Shown one piece after another: positions 8,863 to 17,530 of a stretch of DNA of 37,556 bases; within the stretch, counting starts at the first letter, position 1; every line of letters begins with the position of its first letter. The notes under the pieces were generated by a model. The model was not told the DNA's origin and searched no databases. It saw only the letters and a program-made list of their open reading frames with translations. This DNA is from Chloroflexota bacterium (lineage in GTDB: Bacteria > Chloroflexota > Anaerolineae > UBA4142). Location of the stretch: positions 1 to 37,556 of the forward strand of contig JACRPR010000236.1 in the NCBI GenBank assembly GCA_016223105.1, written 5' to 3'. The translations under genes and the position numbers were made by a program.

Positions 8863-10241
8863 TGAATCAAACTCAATTACGCAATCTTCCTTCCGTGGAC
8901 GCATTGTTGCAAATGCACACGGTGCGCGATTTGGATCAACGCTTCGGGCATACGCTCGTCGTCGAGGCGTGCCGCGATGCGCTCGATGCCGCGCGTGGCG
9001 CGATTCTCGCGGGTGGCGATGCGCCGATGCCCGCGTTGTTGATTGACGAGATTTATACGCGCGTCGAACGCGCGGCGCGACCGTCGTTGACGCCGGTGAT
9101 TAACGCGACCGGCGTGATCATTCACACGAACCTGGGACGCGCGCCGCTGTCGGATGACGCGATTGCCGCGATGAAACTCGCCGCACAAGGGTACACGAAT
9201 TTAGAGTACGATCTCGACGCGGGTGAACGCGGTTCGCGCTACGCGCACGCGGAATCGCTCATCACGCGATTGATTGGCGCGGAAGCCGCGCTCGTCGTGA
9301 ACAATAACGCGGCGGCGGTTACATTGATTCTCGCGACGTTCGCGCGCGGCAAGCAGGTGATTATTTCGCGCGGGCAGTTGGTCGAAATCGGCGGGGGGTT
9401 TCGCGTGCCGGAGGTGATGGCGCAATCGGGCGCGCAGTTGGTCGAGATCGGCACGACGAATCGGACGTACCTCGCGGATTACGCGCGCGCACTCAACGAA
9501 CAAACCGCGTTGGTGATGCGCGTCCATTCGTCCAACTTTCGCGTGATCGGTTTCACGCACGAAGCGACGCTCGAAGAATTGGCAACACTCGCGCGCGAGA
9601 ATAAAATTTTGTGCGTGGACGATCTGGGTAGTGGCGCGTTACTCGACACGCGCGCATATAATTTGGCGCACGAGCCGATGCCGCAGGAATCGCTCGCGGC
9701 GGGCGCAGACCTAGTTTCGTTCAGCGGCGATAAATTGCTCGGTGGTCCACAAGCCGGGATCATTGTCGGAAAAAAGGATTTTGTGGACGCGCTGAAAAAA
9801 CATCCGCTCACGCGCGCGTTGCGCGTGGACAAGGTTACGCTCGCGGGGTTGCAAGCGACGCTGTTGCATTACTTGAAAGGCGAAGCGCCGAAAAAAATTC
9901 CGATTTGGATGATGCTCTCCGCGACGCGCGACGAACTCGACGCGCGCGCGCAGAAATGGGCGGAGCGTTTGCGCGCGAAAAATTTTGACGCGACAGTGAT
10001 CGACGCGGAATCCACGATTGGCGGCGGCTCATTGCCGGGCGAAACGTTGCCGACGCGCGCGCTCGTGCTCGCGGTCGCATCGCCGGATCCATTCGCGCAA
10101 CGTTTGCGCGCAATCACGCCGCCGATCATCGCGCGCATCGAAGCGAATCGTGTTGTGTTCGATCCGCGCACGGTGTTGGCAAGCGAGACCGATGCGCTGG
10201 TCGAGGGCATTGAGCGCGTCGCGTCTCAGGGCGCGCATTGA
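8862..10241 (+). CDS. selA: L-seryl-tRNA(Sec) selenium transferase
   Basis: 459 aa from ATG 8862, close to the usual SelA length (about 460). This PLP enzyme converts Ser-tRNA(Sec) to Sec-tRNA(Sec) using selenophosphate. The fold-type I signature is clear: VINATGVIIHTNLGRAPLS (79-97), EIGTTNRT (195-202), CVDDLGSGAL, and FSGDKLLGGPQAG with the PLP lysine at K291. The ATG overlaps the stop of the broken HigA-like gene (TGATG), so selA may once have been read through from it. A strong terminator follows at 10263. No selB, selD, tRNA-Sec or obvious in-frame UGA selenoprotein is visible in the window. Confidence 0.96.
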   Translation: MNQTQLRNLPSVDALLQMHTVRDLDQRFGHTLVVEACRDALDAARGAILAGGDAPMPALLIDEIYTRVERAARPSLTPVINATGVIIHTNLGRAPLSDDAIAAMKLAAQGYTNLEYDLDAGERGSRYAHAESLITRLIGAEAALVVNNNAAAVTLILATFARGKQVIISRGQLVEIGGGFRVPEVMAQSGAQLVEIGTTNRTYLADYARALNEQTALVMRVHSSNFRVIGFTHEATLEELATLARENKILCVDDLGSGALLDTRAYNLAHEPMPQESLAAGADLVSFSGDKLLGGPQAGIIVGKKDFVDALKKHPLTRALRVDKVTLAGLQATLLHYLKGEAPKKIPIWMMLSATRDELDARAQKWAERLRAKNFDATVIDAESTIGGGSLPGETLPTRALVLAVASPDPFAQRLRAITPPIIARIEANRVVFDPRTVLASETDALVEGIERVASQGAH

Positions 10242-10262
10242 AACGCGTGGGCAAAATAAAAG

Positions 10263-10295
10263 TCGGGCAAGCGATTAACGCCTGCCCGATTTTTT
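10263..10295 (+). terminator. Rho-independent terminator of selA
   Basis: TCGGGCA (10263-10269) pairs with TGCCCGA (10283-10289), and the stem runs directly into a tract of seven T. It stands 21 bases after the selA stop. Confidence 0.85.
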
Positions 10296-10327
10296 TAATT
10301 CCTGTGGCGATTTCTAAAACTCGTCCG

Positions 10328-10531
10328 CTAACTCTCCGCGCGCGGCGAAAGCCGATCAATGTCCTGGCTCATGCGCGGCTCTTGGACGTATGCATTGACC
10401 GCTTGTGCGCCAAAGACCACCGCATCATCGCGACCGCGCAAAAATTCCAACACCGCTTCTTGAATTGTCGCGAACGGCAAGGTCTCGCGCATGGCAAATT
10501 CTTGGAAAGTTAACGTGCCCGCATTAAGCAT
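10328..10531 (-). pseudogene. Truncated nucleotidyltransferase (N-terminal remnant)
   Basis: 67 codons. The sequence AVVFGAQAVNAYVQEPRMSQ followed by DID and RLSPRAE is the start of a nucleotidyltransferase family that continues for well over 100 residues ('EPRM.QDvDlLspRAeEL'). Here a stop comes just after the motif and nothing recognisable continues in any frame before the selA terminator. The start lies 12 bases past the stop of the HEAT-repeat gene, so it may still be transcribed. It is the third nucleotidyltransferase locus in the window and the only decayed one. A functional short protein is possible but unlikely, since the third catalytic carboxylate is absent. Confidence 0.7.
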
Positions 10532-10543
10532 AAATTGCGGCTC

Positions 10544-11479
10544 TCAGTTCCTCGAAAAAATTCCGGTTGCGTTGCTCCAAATGTCCGGCAAGCCGCCTTC
10601 GGTTTCCGCGGCGAGATCGTCATCCAGCATTTCGTCTGCCATATCGTCCATCTCGCGGATCGAGTACCATTCTTCGAGCGCGTCGCGCGCGACATCGCGC
10701 ACATCACGCTCGCGCGCGCGCGTGAGTTGATCGAGCACGGGATACGCGCGCGCGTCGCCGGTTTCCGCGAGCGCGTAAATCGCGAGGAGACGTAATGGTT
10801 TGCGTGTCGTCTTTTCACGCGCGAGTTCGATCAGCGTTTCGGTCGCTTCAATAATGCCGAGTTCGCCGACCGCGTGCACGGCTTCGTACTGCATTTCCGG
10901 ATCCGCGCTGTGCAGTTCGTTCAGAATGTAATCGGTCCAGCGCGGATCGCCGTTGCGCGCCATCGCGAAAATCGCGCTGACCTTGAACCGTCGGTCGTGA
11001 TGGCGGTACGCCCACTCGATCAATTCGATCACGTCCGGGTCTTCTTCGAGAAACGCGAGCGCCTCAATCGCGCGGCGCCGCGCTTCGAGCGCTTCGTCCG
11101 GGTCTTGCGCGACGCGGAACAGAAAATCGCTGACGCGTTGAAAATCGTCGCGCGTGATTTCAAAGAACGGCGCGTCCCAGCCCTCGAATTCCGCGAAATC
11201 GCCTTCGTAAATGTAACGCCCGAGCGCGGAGATCGCGTGCACGCGCACTTGCGCGTGCGGATCATCGGTCGCCTTGTGAATCAAAATGTCAATCCAATCC
11301 GGCGACGGATCGTTCCACAAACACGCGATCGCTTCGGCGCGCACTTGCGCGTCGTGATCGTCGAGCAAGGTGCGGAGCATTTTCAGCGCGCGTTTATCAA
11401 AGTGCCGATAGCCGTCTTCGATGTCCGCGAGAAATGTGAGTTTATCTTTCTTGGTCATTTTCGGCAACCGCTCTGCCAT
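10544..11479 (-). CDS. HEAT-repeat protein
   Basis: 311 aa from the ATG at 11479; a clear AGGAGG lies six bases before this start, so the longer upstream reading (to 11560) is rejected. Residues about 15-285 are a tandem of HEAT-like helical pairs with recurring 'DxxxxVRxxAIxALG' patterns (for example QVRAEAIACLW, QVRVHAISALGRY, RFKVSAIFAMARN, EMQYEAVHAVGEL, RDVRDVARDALEEW). The C-terminus is acidic and Asp/Met-rich. HEAT proteins are scaffolds; no catalytic residues are seen and no partner can be named. A candidate promoter lies at 11511-11540. Confidence 0.88.
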   Translation of the reverse strand: MAERLPKMTKKDKLTFLADIEDGYRHFDKRALKMLRTLLDDHDAQVRAEAIACLWNDPSPDWIDILIHKATDDPHAQVRVHAISALGRYIYEGDFAEFEGWDAPFFEITRDDFQRVSDFLFRVAQDPDEALEARRRAIEALAFLEEDPDVIELIEWAYRHHDRRFKVSAIFAMARNGDPRWTDYILNELHSADPEMQYEAVHAVGELGIIEATETLIELAREKTTRKPLRLLAIYALAETGDARAYPVLDQLTRARERDVRDVARDALEEWYSIREMDDMADEMLDDDLAAETEGGLPDIWSNATGIFSRN

Positions 11480-11510
11480 AGGTCGCCTCCTTCTAAATTG
11501 CTTTGGTATC

Positions 11511-11540
11511 ATTTTATCACGATTGGCAAATTTTTGCGAA
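11511..11540 (-). promoter_or_regulatory. Candidate promoter of the HEAT-repeat gene
   Basis: On the minus strand, TTCGCA (11540-11535), 18 bases, then TAAAAT (11516-11511), in the context GTGATAAAATG that recurs at other promoters in this window. The -35 is weak. Confidence 0.45.
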
Positions 11541-11543
11541 CGC

Positions 11544-11597
11544 GTAGAGCAAATTTCCAATTTGCCAATGACAGGACAAATTAGAAATTTGCCCTAC
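11544..11597. repeat. GTAG...CTAC palindromic element over the pyrG stop codon
   Basis: The left arm at 11544-11564 (starting GTAGAGCAAATTTC) and right arm at 11577-11597 (ending GAAATTTGCCCTAC) are reverse complements with two mismatches in 21 bases. The CTAC terminus supplies the TAG stop codon of pyrG on the minus strand. It may also act as a transcription terminator for pyrG. Confidence 0.8.
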
Positions 11598-13204
11598 CGC
11601 GCGCGTTCGGTCGTGACGGCGGCGCGCACAAATTCGCGAAAGAGCGGATGCGGTCGTTCGGCGCGCGATTTGAATTCGGGATGAAATTGCGAGCCGAGCA
11701 TAAACGGATGCTCGCGCAGTTCCGCGATTTCGACGAGCGTGCCTTCGGGCGACACACCGCTGTAATCCATCCCGGCTTGCGCGAGCGTTGCGCGGAACGC
11801 GTTGTTAAATTCAAAGCGATGCCGATGGCGTTCCGAGATCAATGCTTGCTCCGCGTACGCGCGCGCGGCAATTGTGCCGGGCGTCAACTTGCACGGATAA
11901 TGTCCGAGCCGCATTGTGCCGCCCATATCGCTGATGCCGCGCTGATCCGCCATCAAGTCAATAATCGGATAGCGCGTTGTTGGATTGAACTCGGTTGAAT
12001 TAGGTTCGTCGCTTTCAAACACATCGCGCGCTAATTCGATGCACATCACTTGCATGCCCAAACACAATCCCAGGTACGGAACGTGATGCACGCGCGCGTA
12101 ACGCGCCGCGAGGATCATTCCTTCGATGCCGCGTTCGCCGAATCCACCCGGCACGATGATGCCGTCGGCTTGCGTCAGGCGTTCGAATCCTTTATTGCGT
12201 TCCAGGTCTTCGGACAAAATCCAATCAATTTCAATCGCGCGTTGATGCGCCAGCCCGGCGTGATAGAGCGCTTCGCGCACACTCATATACGCGTCCGGCA
12301 ATTCGACGTACTTGCCGACAATCGCGACGCGAAGTGATTTTTTCGGCGCGTTGATTTTTTCGACCAGGTCGCGCCACGCGGCGAGATCGGGCGCGCAATC
12401 ACTCAGCCCCAAACGCTCGACGACGAATTTGCTCAAGCCCACGTCTTCGAGAATCAACGGCACCGCGTAGATGCTCGCCGCAGTGATGAGCGGAATCACC
12501 GCGCGTTTTTCAACATCGGTAAACAGCGCGATTTTGTCGCGTACGCCATCTTCAATCGGATGATCGGAACGGCACACGATCACATCGGGTTGAATGCCGA
12601 TGGCGCGCAATTCTTTGACGCTGTGCTGGGTCGGTTTCGTTTTGAGTTCGCCGGTCGAGCCGATGTGCGGCAACAGTGTAACGTGAATGTACATCACATT
12701 TTCGCGTCCGATATCTTTACGCATTTGGCGAATCGCTTCGAGGAACGGCAGACCTTCAATGTCGCCGACCGTGCCGCCGACTTCGACGATCAACACTTGG
12801 GCGTCGGATTCGCGCGCGGCGAGTCCGATGCGCCGTTTGATTTCGTTCGTAATGTGCGGGACGACCTGGACGGTGCCGCCGAGATAATCGCCGCGGCGTT
12901 CTTTCGCGATCACTTCGCTGTATACTTGCCCGGTCGTTACGTTCGACGCGCGCGTGAGGTTCTCGTCCACGAAGCGTTCGTAATGTCCCAGGTCGAGATC
13001 GGTCTCCGCGCCGTCTTCGGTGACGAACACTTCGCCGTGTTGGTACGGCGACATCGTCCCGGGATCAACGTTGATGTACGGATCGAGTTTTTGGATCGAG
13101 ACGCGAATGCCGCGCGCTTTGAGCAAACGTCCGAGCGCGGCGACGGTTACGCCTTTGCCGACTGACGACACGACGCCGCCGGTACAAAAAATAAATTTTG
13201 GCAT
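11594..13204 (-). CDS. pyrG: CTP synthase
   Basis: 536 aa from ATG 13204 ([18 protein letters not shown]), within the normal range for the family; the longer reading to 13252 is rejected. It makes CTP from UTP, ATP and glutamine. The N-terminal synthetase domain shows the P-loop-like SSVGKGV, the '[20 protein letters not shown]' segment and '[14 protein letters not shown]'. The C-terminal class I glutamine amidotransferase domain shows [15 protein letters not shown] with the nucleophilic Cys, and SQFHPEF with the His-x-Glu pair. All key residues look intact. Its stop codon lies in a palindromic repeat. It follows the Roadblock gene, with a terminator between them. Confidence 0.97.
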   Translation of the reverse strand: MPKFIFCTGGVVSSVGKGVTVAALGRLLKARGIRVSIQKLDPYINVDPGTMSPYQHGEVFVTEDGAETDLDLGHYERFVDENLTRASNVTTGQVYSEVIAKERRGDYLGGTVQVVPHITNEIKRRIGLAARESDAQVLIVEVGGTVGDIEGLPFLEAIRQMRKDIGRENVMYIHVTLLPHIGSTGELKTKPTQHSVKELRAIGIQPDVIVCRSDHPIEDGVRDKIALFTDVEKRAVIPLITAASIYAVPLILEDVGLSKFVVERLGLSDCAPDLAAWRDLVEKINAPKKSLRVAIVGKYVELPDAYMSVREALYHAGLAHQRAIEIDWILSEDLERNKGFERLTQADGIIVPGGFGERGIEGMILAARYARVHHVPYLGLCLGMQVMCIELARDVFESDEPNSTEFNPTTRYPIIDLMADQRGISDMGGTMRLGHYPCKLTPGTIAARAYAEQALISERHRHRFEFNNAFRATLAQAGMDYSGVSPEGTLVEIAELREHPFMLGSQFHPEFKSRAERPHPLFREFVRAAVTTERAR

Positions 13205-13216
13205 TGAGTTTCCAAC

Positions 13217-13249
13217 AAAAACACGGGGCAAAAATTTGCTCCGTGTTTT
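13217..13249 (-). terminator. Hairpin terminator between the Roadblock gene and pyrG
   Basis: AAAACACGG...GC pairs with GC..CCGTGTTTT around a short A/T loop. On the minus strand it follows the Roadblock gene by about 30 bases and ends in a run of T. Confidence 0.7.
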
Positions 13250-13278
13250 CAACAGACGATTAATCAGCCGATTCGATT

Positions 13279-13653
13279 TTAAATCAGCGAGCCGATGTCG
13301 GCGGCGGCTTTACGCATATCGTACAAAATCAAACCGAGTTTTGCTTCTTTGCGCGCGAGCACCGTCAACACGGCTTCTTCGCCCGCCGCCATTAAAACGA
13401 CGTATCCGTTCTCGCCGTGAATGTACACCTGGTCGAGGATGCCGCGCCGCAGTTCGGTCGCGATGCGATCGCCGAGTGAAAGCATCGCGGCGGACATTGC
13501 CGAGACGCGATCTTCTTCGACGCCGCTGGGCAAATCGGAAGCGACAATCAAACCGTCCGCGCTCACGACGGCGGATGCTTCAACATCCGGGCTGGAAGAG
13601 CGGAGATCGCGTAGGCGATTGACCATTTTTTCGGAACGCGATTTTTGATCCAT
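13279..13653 (-). CDS. Roadblock/LC7-domain protein
   Basis: 124 aa. The pattern '[46 protein letters not shown]' followed by '[22 protein letters not shown]' is the Roadblock/LC7 fold seen in MglB-type regulators of small Ras-like GTPases and related bacterial proteins. AAGGAG stands just before the ATG. No MglA-like GTPase gene is adjacent, so the partner is unknown. Complete length for a single domain. Confidence 0.88.
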   Translation of the reverse strand: MDQKSRSEKMVNRLRDLRSSSPDVEASAVVSADGLIVASDLPSGVEEDRVSAMSAAMLSLGDRIATELRRGILDQVYIHGENGYVVLMAAGEEAVLTVLARKEAKLGLILYDMRKAAADIGSLI

Positions 13654-13729
13654 GCAAGGTCTCCTTTGAGCAATGAAATCGTGCCGCTCGATTGAGTTGC
13701 GGCTATGCTATCACAATTTGGTTTGGCTG

Positions 13730-14917
13730 TCAACGTGGCACGATGTCGAACGCGAATTGGCGGCGAATCATCCACCAGAGCAAGAGTAATACGCCGAGTT
13801 GCAAACTGGTATTGATCAAACCGCGTTCGGTGATGTGTCCCGGCAAATACGGCAGAAGCATATAGAACCCGCCGATAATGGCAACGTGCATCGTGTAACT
13901 ATAGAGCGAATTTTGTCCGAGCGGCATCAAGAGCCAACCGAGCGCGCGTTGGAACGGGACCCAGAAAAGCGTGAGCAGTAAATACGCGAATTGAAAAACG
14001 ATGACGGTTGCCAACATTCGTCCCGGCGCGACGTGACTTTTGCTGAACAGATTTGCAACAATCCACTCGACATCTATGCCCGGATACAAGCGTTTCAAGC
14101 CCGCCAGATCACTGCTATACAAATGGATGAGCCACACGAACAAAAGCGTCCACACTAAAAAGTAGGGCCAGCGCGGATAACTGCGGATGCGCGCCCAGAT
14201 TTGATCGCGATGCCAGCCGACCGCCATTGCCCAAAAGAAAATCAATTGCCACGCCGCCGGGTGAAAGGTCGTGTTGCCGATGATCGGCAGAATGATAATT
14301 TGTTGCGAATCCACGTACTGGAAACCCGCCCACACCGCGAACGATAGAATGTGCAAAACGCCGGTGCGTCCCTGGCACAATAACCACAAACCAATCGGCG
14401 CGAGCGCCATCAACAGCGTGTACAGCATCGGCACATCGGCGAGATAGTAGGTTTGTTGCAGAACGATGACGCGCAGAGTGAACATTACCGGATCGCCGAG
14501 GTCAACGCCTTTCGACCAGGGCAGATCGAAAATATCGGACAGCACTGCGAGCGTGAGTGTCATCACGACGGTGAGTTTGTACAATGTCCACGCGCGTTTG
14601 AGCGCCTTGAGCATCGCGGCGCGAATGCCCTCACGTTCGGCAATGTTGCCGTACACAATGCCGACGACCATCCCGGAAATAAGGACGAACGCTTCCGCGC
14701 CGGAAGTGAAAAACGAATTATTGCCGGTGAGATAGTACAGCCACGACGCGCCGCCGAAATGATCCACGACCATCACGAACACGGCAAACCCGCGCAAAAA
14801 ATCCAAACGCAGATCGCGTTTTTCGGCGCGCGGGTAACGCCAGTGTGCGTCAATGTACGCGAAGAGCGCGGTGAGACGGGAAAAGCGCGCGAGTGATTTT
14901 GCCGTGGATGATTCCAT
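13730..14917 (-). CDS. OpgC-like multi-pass membrane protein
   Basis: 395 aa with about ten membrane spans. The N-terminal RLDFLRGFAVFVMVVDHFGG (37-56) is the OpgC/acyltransferase-3 signature, with D52-H53 the likely catalytic pair; 'HVAIIGGFYMLLPY' lies near the end. OpgC transfers succinyl groups to periplasmic glucans in Proteobacteria; in this organism the acceptor is unknown and another polysaccharide is possible. It is followed closely on the minus strand by no further gene until the Roadblock start, and the methyltransferase upstream ends only four bases before it. Confidence 0.85.
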   Translation of the reverse strand: MESSTAKSLARFSRLTALFAYIDAHWRYPRAEKRDLRLDFLRGFAVFVMVVDHFGGASWLYYLTGNNSFFTSGAEAFVLISGMVVGIVYGNIAEREGIRAAMLKALKRAWTLYKLTVVMTLTLAVLSDIFDLPWSKGVDLGDPVMFTLRVIVLQQTYYLADVPMLYTLLMALAPIGLWLLCQGRTGVLHILSFAVWAGFQYVDSQQIIILPIIGNTTFHPAAWQLIFFWAMAVGWHRDQIWARIRSYPRWPYFLVWTLLFVWLIHLYSSDLAGLKRLYPGIDVEWIVANLFSKSHVAPGRMLATVIVFQFAYLLLTLFWVPFQRALGWLLMPLGQNSLYSYTMHVAIIGGFYMLLPYLPGHITERGLINTSLQLGVLLLLWWMIRRQFAFDIVPR

Positions 14918-14920
14918 ATA

Positions 14921-16312
14921 TCAATTTTTCTGTTTGGACAACACGACCAGGAATTCCGATTTCATTCCGTCGGGATTTTTGTTTTTGCGACCGCCGAAGA
15001 GTTGGCGATTCTTGATGCGATCTTCAAACACATGCTCAAAAGCAAATCCTCGATCTAAGAAGTACTCAGACACGATTCGCCAGGTTTCCACCTCGATTCC
15101 ATCCACTTTGGGATTTCCAACAAACACACATGCGCGTCCACCTTTGCGTAATTTCTTCATCGTATTTTCCAGCGCGCGCAAGGTGTAGCAAAAATACGCG
15201 TCAAGCAAGTTGCTTAAATCAATGCGCGCAAGCCGTGCCTTGATTGAGTTGATCGTAGGCGTCTCAATGATCTGATCGGCTTTGCGATACGGAATCTCCA
15301 ATTTGCCTAGACGTTTGATCTCTTCCTCGCTATGTCCCAACCAGTACAAATCGAGTTTGGCAGTGCGAATGTACTCTTGTGCTTGCAAATATGGAGGGGA
15401 AGTGATCACACAATCTAATTCGTCTTCGACGGTGAAATGAAAATCCGATGAGTCAACTCCGCCATAAGCAACCACTTGATTCTGACAATGCGCGATCAAA
15501 GGTGCAAGTTGTTGCACACGCGCGCAAATGTCGAACGCGGTGCTATAGAGCGTCTCGTCCAATTGCGCTTTCCAATCCTCGCCCAATTTCGTTTCCATTT
15601 CCGCGAGTTTGGTTTTCGACTTGAAGAGTTTGGGGGCTTTGTGTTCGGCGTATGAGAATTGTTTGCTTACTTTGACTAATGCCGCTTCAATAATCAAAGC
15701 GTAGGTACTCGGCGGCAGTTGTTTTTGCCAGCCCCAGTACCGACTCAGCACATCAAGAATTTCTGGTGGGTACCAATACGCGAGGTTCGACCAGTCCGGG
15801 TAGAATCGCAGCGTGCTTTGGCGCAACGCGTCGAGCAAATGCGCGAGATCAAATTTATTCAACTCGGCTTGCTTGATCGTCATCTTGAGCGGAACGATGT
15901 GATTGAGGAGCGGATTCAAGTCTAATAAAATCGCGTTGCGTCGGCAAAGCATTGCTTCCAAACCAACCGTCGCCGACCCGGCGAAGGGATCCACAACCCA
16001 GGAATTTTCTCGCGAGTACTCGGTGAGGCAATAACGAACTACTTGCGGAATAAATTTGGCAGGATAATAGTAAAGCGCGTGAGTAAGGTATGTGGTATCG
16101 GTAATTTCTGGAACCAGGATGCGGAAACTGATCAATTCTGGTTGTTTGCCATTCCCGCGACTGGATTTGGAAATAAAAGTCGGCGTCTCGCGCCAAAGGG
16201 CAATCTGCTCACGAAGAATTTTATTTTTTTCGGTTGGGTGATACACAGTTGTTTTGTTTTTGCGGATTGCAGGCACTTTCAACTTTGTACCCACTTGCTT
16301 ATTTTTGATCAT
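14921..16312 (-). CDS. DNA methyltransferase (TSPPY type) of a type II-like R-M pair
   Basis: 463 aa. Motif X-like YYYPAKFIPQVVRYCL (81-96), SAM-binding motif I VVDPFAGSATVGLEAML (106-122) and catalytic motif IV TSPPY (304-308) occur in that order, with about 180 residues between I and IV that may hold target recognition. TSPPY is most often found in N4-cytosine methyltransferases, although some N6-adenine enzymes use it. It starts 18 bases after the stop of the upstream endonuclease-like gene, so both are probably on one transcript. Codon use and A+T content differ visibly from the flanking pyrG and OpgC genes, consistent with transfer. Confidence 0.9.
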   Translation of the reverse strand: MIKNKQVGTKLKVPAIRKNKTTVYHPTEKNKILREQIALWRETPTFISKSSRGNGKQPELISFRILVPEITDTTYLTHALYYYPAKFIPQVVRYCLTEYSRENSWVVDPFAGSATVGLEAMLCRRNAILLDLNPLLNHIVPLKMTIKQAELNKFDLAHLLDALRQSTLRFYPDWSNLAYWYPPEILDVLSRYWGWQKQLPPSTYALIIEAALVKVSKQFSYAEHKAPKLFKSKTKLAEMETKLGEDWKAQLDETLYSTAFDICARVQQLAPLIAHCQNQVVAYGGVDSSDFHFTVEDELDCVITSPPYLQAQEYIRTAKLDLYWLGHSEEEIKRLGKLEIPYRKADQIIETPTINSIKARLARIDLSNLLDAYFCYTLRALENTMKKLRKGGRACVFVGNPKVDGIEVETWRIVSEYFLDRGFAFEHVFEDRIKNRQLFGGRKNKNPDGMKSEFLVVLSKQKN

Positions 16313-16330
16313 TGTGTTTGGTTCAAATTG

Positions 16331-17335
16331 TTATTGGGAAGGAAGCGCTTCAGAGAAGAAACGCGCCCAGTCATTTGCTGAATACAATAATTCGTTGGCG
16401 CGCAATAGGTGCTTGGAGCCCTTGACTTCACCAAAATATGCGAGTTCTTCGCCTTCGTGCCGTAGGGTAACATCTGAAGGATGATAATAGCCGCACACAA
16501 AACCCGTTATCGCCAATGTCGTTTTACGCGCCTCACCGCCGATGTAATCTGCCATATCGGATATATCGTGATCTTGCTCGGAAAGATCAGTCTTTACAAA
16601 ATTCAACAGTTTGGTCAAACTGCTAATCGTCGCAAGCAATTTCAGAAAATAGTCTTTGGGGATTGCCAACCGCACCCAAACCGCGAGACGGGCTTCGGAT
16701 GGAGCATCTGCCCAAATACTCTCCAATGTGTCTAACGATTTGATACTCACGATCACGTTGGAACCAATGAGGTCGGTCTTGTAACCGGCGATGTTGGGCG
16801 AAAAATCCCAGTCCAAATTAATGCGTTGACCGAATTTCTCAAACGCAAATTTGCGAAACACAATTTCGCCGATTTTGCCGAGAAACGTGTCCGACACGAT
16901 TTGCATGAAATCGCGTTGCTTGGTTCGTTGAGATTTTTCGGACATCGTCGCTTTGGTTTCACCGCTCAGCATCTTGTAGGGATTGGCAAGCGAGAACGCT
17001 AACAATCTTCGAAAATCTGGTTCTGTGGCATCCAGGCTCACGGTATTGGGCAACACGCGCGACACGAGCCAATCATTTGCCTTCTCTAGATCAAGGTGAT
17101 GATATTTGGCATTCCCCTTTGAATAGATTTTGCAAATATCATTTTCGTTCAACCGCATCGCAGATAAAAGTAGCATCGCTAGTCCAGTTCCCGGATAATA
17201 GCCACGCGCTTCTGGAACGAATTTGTCGCTGTGTTTGGCAAGAACACTGACGACGCTTTTTTTGTTGGCTAACGCGGTTTTGGTAAACGTCAATTCGTCT
17301 TTGATTTGTGCAGTCCGGTTTGTAGTTGGGGGCAT
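16331..17335 (-). CDS. Putative type II restriction endonuclease
   Basis: 334 aa, no signal peptide or TM. Position upstream of the methyltransferase on the same strand suggests the cognate nuclease. A PD-(D/E)xK-like core can be read as GKIGE (E157), then D188 (YKTDLIG) and V-S-I-K (S197, K199), where the usual Glu before x-K is Ser; the helix Glu E157 could compensate, as in some families with a 'GxxGE' helix. I do not recognise the family by name and the assignment rests on context plus this motif. A promoter lies at 17380-17407. More A+T-rich than the neighbours. Confidence 0.65.
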   Translation of the reverse strand: MPPTTNRTAQIKDELTFTKTALANKKSVVSVLAKHSDKFVPEARGYYPGTGLAMLLLSAMRLNENDICKIYSKGNAKYHHLDLEKANDWLVSRVLPNTVSLDATEPDFRRLLAFSLANPYKMLSGETKATMSEKSQRTKQRDFMQIVSDTFLGKIGEIVFRKFAFEKFGQRINLDWDFSPNIAGYKTDLIGSNVIVSIKSLDTLESIWADAPSEARLAVWVRLAIPKDYFLKLLATISSLTKLLNFVKTDLSEQDHDISDMADYIGGEARKTTLAITGFVCGYYHPSDVTLRHEGEELAYFGEVKGSKHLLRANELLYSANDWARFFSEALPSQ

Positions 17336-17379
17336 GAAAAATCTATCCTCGGCTGAATTTCAGATAAATCAGCGTCGTG

Positions 17380-17407
17380 ATTATATCACGTCCCCGCTGA
17401 ATGGCAA
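17380..17407 (-). promoter_or_regulatory. Promoter of the restriction-modification operon
   Basis: On the minus strand, TTGCCA (17407-17402), 16 bases, TATAAT (17385-17380), in the context GTGATATAATC. The predicted leader is about 38 bases to the ATG at 17335. Confidence 0.65.
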
Positions 17408-17444
17408 GCAAACCGGGCGCGCCTATTTCCGACGAAAAGATTTT

Positions 17445-17473
17445 TTGATTACCCGCCGGGCGTGTGATATAAT
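17445..17473 (+). promoter_or_regulatory. Promoter of the TolB-like lipoprotein gene
   Basis: TTGATT (17445-17450), exactly 17 bases, TATAAT (17468-17473) in the context GTGATATAATG. The leader is about 50 bases to ATG 17531. It is back to back with the minus-strand R-M promoter. Confidence 0.75.
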
Positions 17474-17530
17474 GCCGTCGAAAGTAAACGTAATGATTGC
17501 TGATCTTCTCCAACCAACCCCCGTTCCAAA

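Noticed and set aside
12560..13165. 201-codon open frame on the plus strand
   Set aside because: It is antisense to pyrG, which is unambiguous; no recognisable domain.
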